In this document: in pieces, positions 16,260-23,189 of the stretch
How positions within the stretch are numbered: the first letter of the stretch is position 1
Layout of the letters: every line of letters starts with the position of its first letter
Source: an uncultured Lachnospiraceae bacterium
GTDB lineage: Bacteria; Bacillota; Clostridia; Lachnospirales; Lachnospiraceae
Reading direction: 5' to 3'
Assembly (NCBI GenBank): GCA_910583895.1
Contig: CAJTYJ010000051.1
Location: 1 to 23,926 of the forward strand
Length of the DNA: 23,926 bases
Translations under genes and position numbers: made by a program
The notes under the pieces: model-generated
The model's input: the letters and a program-made list of their open reading frames with translations, nothing else
What the model was told of the DNA's origin: nothing
The model's database searches: none

Positions 16260-17132
16260 TCATTCTCTTGCAGTATCCCGATACTGTTTTGGTGTCATAC
16301 AAAAATATTTTTTGAATATCCGGATAAAATAATTGACATCATTATACCCAAGGGAATATGCGATATCGCTTACGTTGTCCCCGGACACCAAAAGTCTTCT
16401 TGCCGCAGCCATCACCCGGATCTCATTTAGGTATTCCGAAGGTTTTTTGCCCACCTGCTGCCGGAATAAGGTCCGAAACCGGGACTCACTTAACCCTGCC
16501 ATCTCACTCATCTTCTGCACAGAACAGACTTCTGTGGTATGCGTATTCAGATAGTCCACCACCAGCTGGATCCGGGAATCCATCCGGTTGTCCGACTTCT
16601 GAATCCGAAGTTTTAGTTTCTCCAGCGAATAATCGTCTTCCAGATGCTGCCCTCTGCCTGTCACATGAGTCTTTGTCTTCCCCTTGGATATGACATACCC
16701 GATCAGAATATCCAGATACCCCCGCACCCAGAACATCTTGGACTGTTCTTCTGCCCGGACCCAGTTATAAATATGTTCAAAATACTCCCGGGCCTGTCCT
16801 TCCTGATCTTTGACCACAGTCGGAATCTGATAATAGTCTTCCAGAATATTTCCGCCGCCGTACTGAACGGAAGCGGCAAAGCGGATGCTGTAAAACTCAA
16901 ACTCATCTCCCAGCGCATGACAGGAGAGCGTACTGTCCTGAGGCAGATAGATGATCTCTCCCGGGTGCACCCGCACCTCTTCTTTGTCCACGAAAAAAGC
17001 AGCACTTCCTTTTATAATATACCGGAGCATGTTGTAAGGAAGGCGGCTCTCCGGATATACCCAGGTCCGTCCAAAAGAATACCGGTCTATAAATAAGAAA
17101 TTGAACCTTACATCATTGATAAATGTATTCAT
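16260..17132 (-). CDS. AraC-family transcriptional regulator of the sialic acid locus
   Basis: This 290-residue protein has an N-terminal cupin-like sensing domain (VHPGEIIYLPQDSTLS region) and a C-terminal pair of helix-turn-helix motifs: SVQKMSEMAGLSESRFRTLF and NVSDIAYSLGYNDVNYFIRIF with the family PKQYR ending. It lies between the sialic acid operon and divergent yhcH and probably activates both. The start is ATG 17132 with a GGGGGG run 5 nt upstream; the longer frame begins with TTG and has no good ribosome binding site. It has its own promoter and a terminator downstream. The inducer is unknown; Neu5Ac, 2,7-anhydro-Neu5Ac or ManNAc-6-P are reasonable candidates. Confidence 0.9.
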   Translation of the reverse strand: MNTFINDVRFNFLFIDRYSFGRTWVYPESRLPYNMLRYIIKGSAAFFVDKEEVRVHPGEIIYLPQDSTLSCHALGDEFEFYSIRFAASVQYGGGNILEDYYQIPTVVKDQEGQAREYFEHIYNWVRAEEQSKMFWVRGYLDILIGYVISKGKTKTHVTGRGQHLEDDYSLEKLKLRIQKSDNRMDSRIQLVVDYLNTHTTEVCSVQKMSEMAGLSESRFRTLFRQQVGKKPSEYLNEIRVMAAARRLLVSGDNVSDIAYSLGYNDVNYFIRIFKKYFCMTPKQYRDTARE

Positions 17133-17154
17133 AGAAACCCCCCATTTTCTTTTT

Positions 17155-17183
17155 ATTTTACCGATTTTCCTTCTTTCTTTCAA
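17155..17183 (-). promoter_or_regulatory. Promoter of the araC-family gene
   Basis: Minus-strand -35 TTGAAA (17178-17183) and -10 TAAAAT (17155-17160) are 17 bp apart. The TTTGTGCTAT word at 17208-17217 begins about 25 bp upstream of this -35, so the regulator might also affect its own gene. Confidence 0.65.
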
Positions 17184-17207
17184 CTGTTTCGTCTATCATC
17201 TGCTCTT

Positions 17208-17264
17208 TTTGTGCTATTATTTGTTATTTCCTCTCTATGATTTTCTGTCACAGACCTTTACAAT
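17208..17264 (+). promoter_or_regulatory. Promoter of yhcH/nanQ with activator site
   Basis: The plus-strand -10 TACAAT (17259-17264) has a poor -35 TATGAT (17236-17241) at 17 bp. TTTGTGCTAT (17208-17217) ends 41 nt before the -10, matching the sialic acid operon promoter to the base. Further matches just after the word (ATT at +2 and TATTT at +8) extend the shared motif. Confidence 0.7.
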
Positions 17265-17299
17265 AAAAGGCAACATCATACAGATACAGGGGGAAAAAC

Positions 17300-17767
17300 A
17301 TGATATTTGATTCCATCAAAAACAAAGAAAACTACAAAGATCACAAACTGATCTACCAGGCGCTTTCTTATCTCAGCGCACTTCCAGAGGGCGAGATGCC
17401 GGCGCCTGGAACCATCCTTGTTCCTGATCAGTTATTCTGCAATCCGGTCTCACTGACTTCGAAGCCAAAAGACCAGTGCATCTATGAAGCCCATAAAAAA
17501 TATGCGGATCTTCATTACATACTGGAAGGAACCGAAGGAATTGCAACTGCAGACGTGGAGACGCTGCGGGTCACGACTCCTTACGAGGAAGAAAAAGATA
17601 TTCTTTTTCTGGAGGGAGAAGCGGACGGATGCTATTATCTGAAGCCCGGCCAGTTCATGGTGTGCTGGCCAAGCGACGCCCACAAGGTTGCCATCATGAG
17701 CGAAAGACCGCAGCAAATCCGAAAAATCGTATGTAAGATAAAAACAGAAGAAGGAACAAACTCCTAA
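17300..17767 (+). CDS. nanQ: YhcH/YjgK/YiaL family protein (NanQ-like sialic acid anomerase)
   Basis: This 155-residue cupin-fold protein has the family signatures YEAHKKYADLHYILEG and CWPSDAHKV, whose His and Glu residues line the metal site. E. coli YhcH (NanQ) speeds conversion between sialic acid anomers so the lyase receives its preferred form; the same role is likely here. It is transcribed divergently from the AraC gene and shares the operator word with the transport operon, so it should be co-induced with nanA. The start ATG 17300 has GGGGGAAAAAC upstream. No clear terminator follows before arsR. Confidence 0.92.
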   Translation: MIFDSIKNKENYKDHKLIYQALSYLSALPEGEMPAPGTILVPDQLFCNPVSLTSKPKDQCIYEAHKKYADLHYILEGTEGIATADVETLRVTTPYEEEKDILFLEGEADGCYYLKPGQFMVCWPSDAHKVAIMSERPQQIRKIVCKIKTEEGTNS

Positions 17768-17794
17768 AAACACAAAACGCTCTTTTGCAATCGT

Positions 17795-17825
17795 CCTTTC
17801 TGTGTTAGAATAAAACACAGAAAGG
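17795..17825 (+). promoter_or_regulatory. Perfect inverted repeat over the arsR promoter and ribosome binding site
   Basis: CCTTTCTGTGTT (17795-17806) and AACACAGAAAGG (17814-17825) are perfect complements 7 bp apart. The repeat covers a likely -10, TAGAAT (17806-17811), while the -35 is weak. Its right arm contains most of the AAAGGAG ribosome binding site. It is a likely autoregulatory operator for the ArsR protein, and in readthrough RNA it would form a hairpin hiding the ribosome binding site. Confidence 0.7.
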
Positions 17826-17837
17826 AGTTGATCCTGC

Positions 17838-18203
17838 ATGAACCAAGGTGCACTGCCCCATGATCATGGAACTTTTTGGGAAAAACACATGGACAGCATC
17901 CCAAAAACCGATGAATTTCAAACCCCTTCCGATATCTTCCGGCTGCTGGGAGACAGCAGTCGGCTGCGTATCTTTTGGATTCTCTGCCACTGTGAGGAAT
18001 GTGTCATCAACATCTCCGCCATGATGGATATGAGCAGTCCTGCCGTATCTCATCATCTGAAAGTATTAAAAGCCGGAAGACTGATCGTAAGCCGGAGGGA
18101 CGGAAAAGAAGTCTACTATCGGGCCGCCGACACAAAAGAAACAGCTCTTCTGCATCATATGAGCGAAGAGCTGCTGAAAATTACCTGTCCCGGCACCTGT
18201 TAA
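17838..18203 (+). CDS. ArsR/SmtB-family metal-responsive repressor
   Basis: This 121-residue winged-helix repressor has CHCEECVINIS in the helix that carries the metal-binding cysteines of CadC/ArsR proteins, a recognition helix MDMSSPAVSHHLKVLKAGRL and a beta-wing SRRDGKEVYYRA. His residues near the N-terminus (PHDHG, EKH) and a C-terminal CPGTC may add metal ligands. Such proteins release DNA on binding Zn, Cd, Pb or As. Close relatives in Lachnospiraceae usually sit next to an HMA protein and CadA-type ATPase; here those genes are about 11.5 kb away. The start ATG 17838 has AAAGGAG 10 nt upstream. Its stop overlaps that of the convergent ABC ATPase by TTAA (18200-18203). Confidence 0.92.
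   Translation: MNQGALPHDHGTFWEKHMDSIPKTDEFQTPSDIFRLLGDSSRLRIFWILCHCEECVINISAMMDMSSPAVSHHLKVLKAGRLIVSRRDGKEVYYRAADTKETALLHHMSEELLKITCPGTC
18133..18173 (-). terminator. Minus-strand terminator for the ABC transporter operon, inside arsR
   Basis: CAGCTCTTC (18142-18150) pairs perfectly with GAAGAGCTG (18165-18173) across a 14-nt loop, and on the minus strand TTTCTTTTG follows. It is about 27 nt past the ATPase stop and within the last 25 codons of arsR. Confidence 0.65.
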
Positions 18204-18877
18204 ATATTTTTTTGAACCTGAAGATCCTCTGTTTCATTGATTTTTTTCAATGTGCCATGATCCATTTCATACACTTCATCACAGAGCAGTTCAATATCCT
18301 CTTTATTATGGCTGGCCAGAAGTATCAATTTTCCCATACGTTTCTGGTCTGAAAAAAATTTTCTCATTTCCGCAACTCCTTCCTTGTCAAGGCCATTCAT
18401 CGGTTCATCCAAGATCAGGATTTGCTGGTCTTCCATGGTCGCCTGGGCAATCGCCAGGCGCTGACGCATACCCAGCGAATAGTTGCAGACTTTTTTCTTT
18501 GCATAGGGATCAAGGCCCACCTTTTGCATGGCGGAATAAATGGCTTCGGCATTTTTTTTATTCCGTATTCGATACAGATATTCCAGATTACGATATCCTG
18601 ATAAATTGCGGATATATCCAGGTTCTTCAATGATAATTCCAGCATTTTTCAGCATATCCATCTCTTTTCCCATCACTTTGCCATTTACCCATATGTTCCC
18701 GGAATCCACATGAAGAAAACCACAGATACATTTAAATAATACGGTTTTCCCGGAACCGTTGTATCCGACTATCCCATATATTTTTCCACTCCTGCAGATC
18801 ATATTTACATCATGCAATACCAAAGTCCCTTTAAATGATTTACTTACATGTTTCATTTCGATCACAGACTGTTCCAT
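18200..18877 (-). CDS. ABC transporter ATP-binding protein
   Basis: This 225-residue ATPase has Walker A GYNGSGKT at residues 38-45, the signature YSLGMRQRLAIAQA, Walker B ILILDEPMNGLD and the switch His in LLASHN. The glycine-to-tyrosine change at the start of Walker A and the IIIEEPGYIRNLSGYRNLEYL Q-loop region resemble BcrA/lantibiotic-immunity type ATPases that partner with separate membrane proteins. I place the start at ATG 18877: GGGAG lies 6 nt before it, whereas it abuts the ATG at 18883. It is the last gene of the operon, 10 nt after the second membrane protein, and should form the transporter with the two upstream membrane subunits. Confidence 0.92.
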   Translation of the reverse strand: MEQSVIEMKHVSKSFKGTLVLHDVNMICRSGKIYGIVGYNGSGKTVLFKCICGFLHVDSGNIWVNGKVMGKEMDMLKNAGIIIEEPGYIRNLSGYRNLEYLYRIRNKKNAEAIYSAMQKVGLDPYAKKKVCNYSLGMRQRLAIAQATMEDQQILILDEPMNGLDKEGVAEMRKFFSDQKRMGKLILLASHNKEDIELLCDEVYEMDHGTLKKINETEDLQVQKNI

Positions 18878-18887
18878 TTGCATCTCC

Positions 18888-19745
18888 CTATTCTTCTTTA
18901 TACCACTGAAATTCGGTCTTTTTGATTTTCAGGCATATAAAACTTGCACATGTCAGAATTCCGGCTGTTAGTACTGCCAGCATATAAGGAACCGAAGGCT
19001 GAAGAAAACTGTCATGTAATTTGATTCCAATATGGGTTACCCGCATCCAGTTTACCGGTGCAAACATTGCCATCCACCTTTTTAACAATGGATGGATATT
19101 CTCAACCAGATAAATCATCGTCACCATAAGAAATGCCGCGGTAACCGCAACACTTCTACTTATGTACAAGCTGACCACAAACATAAAAAGGCCAATAAAA
19201 GCAATCACCAGAGTGCCAAGCAGCACGGTCAGTCCAAGCAGTTCCAGAGGTGTAAACAGCTGCATGGTTTCATAGGAAAAAAAGAACAAAAACCGGTACG
19301 ACTCCGAGCCGCCCGTTAATGCCAGAGTATGATACAGCTTCCCCCAGCCCAGTGTATACTCACACGAGCCGGTCAGCAAAAGCATACTGAACACTACATT
19401 GGCGGCCATGAGCAAAAATGCCTGTGCAAATATCGCGCCAATCTGTCCTGCTGCCCACCGCATTCTCCCTGTACGGATGACCTGATACATATTTTTATTC
19501 TGCATAAATGGAACATCTGAAAAATAATAAATGATCCCGACCATAAATAACAGCAAAAAGAAAAGATTGGACAAAAGAAACGGAAATGCCCATGGCGCTG
19601 CCCCACAGTCCAGATCTTTGGAAGCACATACAACCGGCCGCATATACAGATACAAAATGCATCCCTGCAAGAATGCCACGGAATACGTCCTGGAACTAAA
19701 GATCCGCTCTGCAAGTGTCTGCCGAAAAAAACGAGCATATAACAT
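18888..19745 (-). CDS. ABC transporter membrane subunit (second)
   Basis: This 285-residue protein has about six predicted transmembrane helices, for example FLLSNLFFLLLFMVGIIYYF, FLLMAANVVFSMLLLTG and LLGTLVIAFIGLFMFVVSL, with no soluble domain. It looks like an ABC-2-type permease of the bacteriocin-immunity or multidrug class; residues 45-60 contain several Cys. I chose ATG 19745, five nt after the stop of the preceding gene and 11 nt from AGGAGG; the longer frame overlaps the upstream gene without need. It very probably forms a heterodimer with the upstream membrane protein, energised by the downstream ATPase. Confidence 0.85.
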   Translation of the reverse strand: MLYARFFRQTLAERIFSSRTYSVAFLQGCILYLYMRPVVCASKDLDCGAAPWAFPFLLSNLFFLLLFMVGIIYYFSDVPFMQNKNMYQVIRTGRMRWAAGQIGAIFAQAFLLMAANVVFSMLLLTGSCEYTLGWGKLYHTLALTGGSESYRFLFFFSYETMQLFTPLELLGLTVLLGTLVIAFIGLFMFVVSLYISRSVAVTAAFLMVTMIYLVENIHPLLKRWMAMFAPVNWMRVTHIGIKLHDSFLQPSVPYMLAVLTAGILTCASFICLKIKKTEFQWYKEE

Positions 19746-19750
19746 GATGT

Positions 19751-20530
19751 CTATATCCTCCTTTTCAACTGCCGTACACCCGCAAGGCCAAAAAGCAGCC
19801 ACGCCGCTGCTCCTGCCGCAAGTGCCCAGGTGAACATTTTTATATCACTGTTCCATATGTTGTATCTGGCATCAAAAATTACATGGGGATCCAATGCCGC
19901 TGTTTGTCGAAAGCTGTCCGCACCAAATTCAGTCAACATCTGATACAGCAAAACCGGCAAGGAATAAACAAGCAGTTTATTTGATAAAAAAAGGGAACAA
20001 AATGCTGCCGCCATCGACAAAATGCCTGCCAGAATCCCCCACTGTGTTCCATAAAGAAAAAACCATAAGAGGTAATATCCACGCTCCAAAAAATAACGAT
20101 AACCGCCGAACTGTAAGATATATTCCATCATTCCTTCATCCACCCAGGGCAAACCTGCCAGGCAACACACAGAAAAGCAGGTGATGCCGATTCCCATTGT
20201 CAGTACAGATGATAAAAAAATAACAAACATTTTGGAAAAGACATAGCTTTTCAGATTTCCGCGAATCACCAGATACTTTGTGTAATGATATTCCAGCTCA
20301 TCTGTAAACGCGGCTGCATATGGAATGGCCGCCAATGAAAAGGCGATCAAAAAACCAGCATCATAAGATGACAGCAGTACTGCTGACAAAACAGAATCTC
20401 CCAGATTACCCATCCCATCGTTTGCGGACAAAAACAAAATTAAAACGATTCCCGGAACAGAAAAATAGAATTCTTTTTTACGAAACAGGCGGCCGATTTC
20501 TGTTCGAACGTATGCCTGTCGCTTTCTCAC
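19751..20530 (-). CDS. ABC transporter membrane subunit (first)
   Basis: This 259-residue protein has about six membrane helices (VPGIVLILFLSAN, AGFLIAFSLAAIPYAAAF, MFVIFLSSVLTMGIGITCF, MFTWALAAGAAAWLLFGLAG) after a basic, cytosolic N-terminus. Its FTDELEYHYTKYLVIRG loop after helix 2 is the kind of cytoplasmic coupling segment found in ABC-2 permeases. It starts with GTG at 20530, sharing one base with the TAG of the lipoprotein gene (TAGTG), and GGAGGT stands 9 nt upstream, so translation is coupled. The substrate is unknown. Confidence 0.85.
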   Translation of the reverse strand: MRKRQAYVRTEIGRLFRKKEFYFSVPGIVLILFLSANDGMGNLGDSVLSAVLLSSYDAGFLIAFSLAAIPYAAAFTDELEYHYTKYLVIRGNLKSYVFSKMFVIFLSSVLTMGIGITCFSVCCLAGLPWVDEGMMEYILQFGGYRYFLERGYYLLWFFLYGTQWGILAGILSMAAAFCSLFLSNKLLVYSLPVLLYQMLTEFGADSFRQTAALDPHVIFDARYNIWNSDIKMFTWALAAGAAAWLLFGLAGVRQLKRRI

Positions 20531-21666
20531 TAAATCAACACCTCCGTACCGTCCGCTGCATCCACAAACATATATTGTGTATATTCATATTTTTCGCCGG
20601 TGTCACTGTCATTCCCTGTTTCCAGAACTTCAAATAACCATACAATTTTCACATCGTATGTGCTGTCTGCTGATTTCACCGGCAACTTGTATAATTCTGC
20701 CCGTTTCACGGTAAAGGAAGGCCCTATCATATCTGCGTATTTCTTTGATACTGTTTTAACAATTGTATCAAGATCCAGCAGGCTTACGGCATCTTTCGGC
20801 TCGGAAAAAGAATATAACCGTGAGATATCCAATCTTTCCAATCCATTTGCAGAACACAGCACCTGAATCGGTCGGTTGCTCTCCTCATCTTCCGGAAAAT
20901 CCTGACTTCCAAAATATATGGGCAGTCCCTCCTGCAGCTGAACTGCTGTGTAAAAATAGCAGTCATCTTCCACTCCCCAGGAAATTCCTTCTGTACCCAG
21001 AGCTTCCCCCGTTTTATCAAGCATCATAAATTCTTCTGCCATAGTCTCATGATCCAGTGCGTAGTAATCATATGCTGTATTTTCAAGCTGATAACCCGCA
21101 TCGCGGATGTCCTTTAATACACGTTCAAACATCATTTCGGGATCCCCGGCTTCTAATACCGCGTCTTTTGCATAACGTTCTGCGTTATAATACGAATAGA
21201 GACGAAATGCTCCATTTATCTTTTCAAACACCGGAGTGTGACTGTAAGTTACATTTGTGCTGATATTCAAAAATGTATCATCCTCATAATTCGCTGTATA
21301 ACATGGAAATTCCATACCATCTTCCCCGGATCCAGTTTCCTTTTGTTCATCCATGATGGTCTTTCCCTCTGCAAACACTGCTTTGACTTTTTCTATATCC
21401 GGTTGCTGAAGTGTGGCTGTCATTGTGTGCAGATTCTCCATATCTGCCTCCTCAGAAATCCGTATATCCATATCAAATACCACGCCATCTATGGTTTCCT
21501 CAAATCTTTCTGGAAAATCCTGTTGAGGTACATCATGTTCGGTCTGCGCTGTGTCCTCTGCTCTTATTTCATTTTCGGCATCTGTGCTGAACGATTCCTC
21601 TCCACATCCGACACTGCCCAGAGATAATAATGCTGCAGTCAAAAGAATGCTTTTCTTCATCTTCAT
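20530..21666 (-). CDS. Lipoprotein of unknown function leading the ABC operon
   Basis: This 378-residue protein has a lipoprotein signal with lipobox SVGC (Cys21) and an acidic, low-complexity linker, then a mixed alpha/beta domain I do not recognise. Its C-terminal part contains the VKRAELYKLPVKSADSTYDVKIVWLFEVLETG strands and ends YTQYMFVDAADGTEVLI, the pattern of a PepSY-like or similar small beta-sheet domain, but no firm match can be claimed. The start ATG 21666 has AAGGAG 11 nt upstream. It is the first gene of the transporter operon and translationally coupled to the first membrane subunit. It may capture or sense an extracellular ligand, or protect the transporter's target. Confidence 0.85.
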   Translation of the reverse strand: MKMKKSILLTAALLSLGSVGCGEESFSTDAENEIRAEDTAQTEHDVPQQDFPERFEETIDGVVFDMDIRISEEADMENLHTMTATLQQPDIEKVKAVFAEGKTIMDEQKETGSGEDGMEFPCYTANYEDDTFLNISTNVTYSHTPVFEKINGAFRLYSYYNAERYAKDAVLEAGDPEMMFERVLKDIRDAGYQLENTAYDYYALDHETMAEEFMMLDKTGEALGTEGISWGVEDDCYFYTAVQLQEGLPIYFGSQDFPEDEESNRPIQVLCSANGLERLDISRLYSFSEPKDAVSLLDLDTIVKTVSKKYADMIGPSFTVKRAELYKLPVKSADSTYDVKIVWLFEVLETGNDSDTGEKYEYTQYMFVDAADGTEVLI

Positions 21667-21704
21667 AAATACTTCATCTCCTTTTTGTATTTTATTTGTC
21701 GATC

Positions 21705-21806
21705 ATACCCTCAGTGGACAAGGGGGGGTGATCTTTTGTCCATTGAGAGTATCATAACTCAATACCAGATGGTTCCTTTTGTCCGTAAACCTCCGGATTT
21801 CTGTCC
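21705..21806. promoter_or_regulatory. Inverted and direct repeats upstream of the lipoprotein operon
   Basis: ATACCCTCAGTGGACAA (21705-21721) and TTGTCCATTGAGAGTAT (21736-21752) form a 15/17 inverted repeat (G-T pairs at the two exceptions in RNA) around a G-rich 14-nt loop. In addition TTTTGTCC recurs at 21734-21741 and 21777-21784 and as TTCTGTCC at 21799-21806, ends 43 and 22 bp apart, i.e. close to four and two helical turns. This fits phased response-regulator binding. I could not place a convincing -35/-10 pair here. Confidence 0.55.
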
Positions 21807-21843
21807 GCGAAATCACAAACAGAGACCACGAGCAAAACACACC

Positions 21844-21889
21844 AAAAATCCGGCAGCTTCTTCCAGAAAGGAGAAACCGCCGGATTTAT
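21844..21889 (-). terminator. Terminator after the histidine kinase gene
   Basis: On the minus strand AAATCCGGC (21879-21887) pairs with GCCGGATTT (21846-21854) and TTTT continues after the stem. It begins just past the kinase stop and separates the two-component genes from the lipoprotein/ABC operon. Confidence 0.8.
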
Positions 21890-21893
21890 TTCA

Positions 21894-23189
21894 TTAGAAA
21901 AACAGCATAACTGTTATTTTGAATTCTGTTTCATTAAATTGGTATTTCATCGTTCCGTTATACTTTTCCAGGGCGGCTTTTACACTCTGCATCCCCCAGC
22001 CGTGGCTTGCCTTGTCCTCTTTCGCCGTAATCAGCCTGCCAGTCCTTTCATCAATCAGCGGCTGTCTGGAAATTGTATTGGAGATCTGGATCACAATAAA
22101 CTGATGTACCCGGCATATTTTCAGACAGATTTCTGCATTTTCTGTGTCTTTGCTTCCGTCGATGGCATTGTCCATCAAGTTTCCCAGAATCGTACATACA
22201 TCGTTTGTCCGGATGCCTGTATTGGACGGAAACTCTACGTCCATGCTCACCTTTATTCCAAGCTGCTCTGCCTTTTGTTTTTTGCTACTGAGAATCACAT
22301 CGATGATATCATTCCCTGTAAAACTCTTCAGCATCAGTTCTTTCATAGGCTCGCTGATCTGGCTGATGTATGCTCTTGCCTCATCCAGCCGTTCAGAAAT
22401 CATCATCTGATAAAGGATGTCCAGATGATTGTTCAGATCATGGTACAGCCTTGCATTGCTTTCATAAAGATCACTTACCATCTGATAGTTTTCCCGCAGC
22501 AGTTCATTTTGCATTTCCGCTATTTTGCTTCGTATTTTTTCGTTGCGATTTTCCTGATAGCTATAGACAATATAGATTCCCAGACCGCAGAGAACCACCG
22601 TCAAACCCCAGATGCTGGACAATTCCACCGACGAAATGCTCTGTGATCGTTCCCGATAATATAAAAATCCCAAAAAGGCGATCCCTGTTATCAACAGTAT
22701 ATTTCGTTCATAATTGCTTCTTATAACCGGAATCAGCCATTTTCTCAATAAAATCATAAAAACAATCATGACAGACTTTGCCAGAACAACCAATCCTATT
22801 CTTTGCAGAGAAAATGTCATGATCGTATCGCCATTTATGTTCCATCGGTTTCCAAGAGAGAGGTACAGGCTGCTTACCAACATATCTGTGCTGCAGAAGC
22901 AGAACGTGTAAAACAAGATAAAGGTCAAAAGTTTTATAAAATTGATCCGATAAAGAGCCCGTGCCACAATACTGCTTACGATTACAAGCTGCAAAAGTGT
23001 AAATGTTGAATAGAGCACTATATTATTGATGACCAATACCCAGGTGGCCATACTCACTACATAAATACGATCCCAATATATGCCTGCATTTTTTCTCTGA
23101 TCTTTAAATGCTTCCCAAAGCAGCCAGAACATTAATCCCACTTCGGTCAGACAGGCCACCCATTCTATAAATTCTGATAAAAATATCAT
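21894..23189 (-). CDS. GHKL-domain sensor histidine kinase (AgrC-like)
   Basis: This 431-residue kinase has about six N-terminal membrane helices and then a short coiled-coil segment. The dimerisation box is RLYHDLNNHLDIL with phospho-acceptor His250, the N-box LGNLMDNAIDGS contains Asn341, and the G-box is HGWGMQSVKAALEKYNG near residue 398. The order and the HxxxNH form are those of peptide-sensing AgrC/ComD-type kinases. Start ATG 23189 overlaps the response-regulator stop by 4 nt (ATGA), so the pair is made together. The stimulus is probably a peptide or membrane-active compound; no pheromone precursor gene is visible nearby. Confidence 0.94.
   Translation of the reverse strand: MIFLSEFIEWVACLTEVGLMFWLLWEAFKDQRKNAGIYWDRIYVVSMATWVLVINNIVLYSTFTLLQLVIVSSIVARALYRINFIKLLTFILFYTFCFCSTDMLVSSLYLSLGNRWNINGDTIMTFSLQRIGLVVLAKSVMIVFMILLRKWLIPVIRSNYERNILLITGIAFLGFLYYRERSQSISSVELSSIWGLTVVLCGLGIYIVYSYQENRNEKIRSKIAEMQNELLRENYQMVSDLYESNARLYHDLNNHLDILYQMMISERLDEARAYISQISEPMKELMLKSFTGNDIIDVILSSKKQKAEQLGIKVSMDVEFPSNTGIRTNDVCTILGNLMDNAIDGSKDTENAEICLKICRVHQFIVIQISNTISRQPLIDERTGRLITAKEDKASHGWGMQSVKAALEKYNGTMKYQFNETEFKITVMLFF

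Noticed and set aside
21722..21728. Run of seven G as a quadruplex or slippage site
   Set aside because: A single G-run cannot form a quadruplex alone and it lies outside coding sequence; it is better seen as the loop of the inverted repeat.
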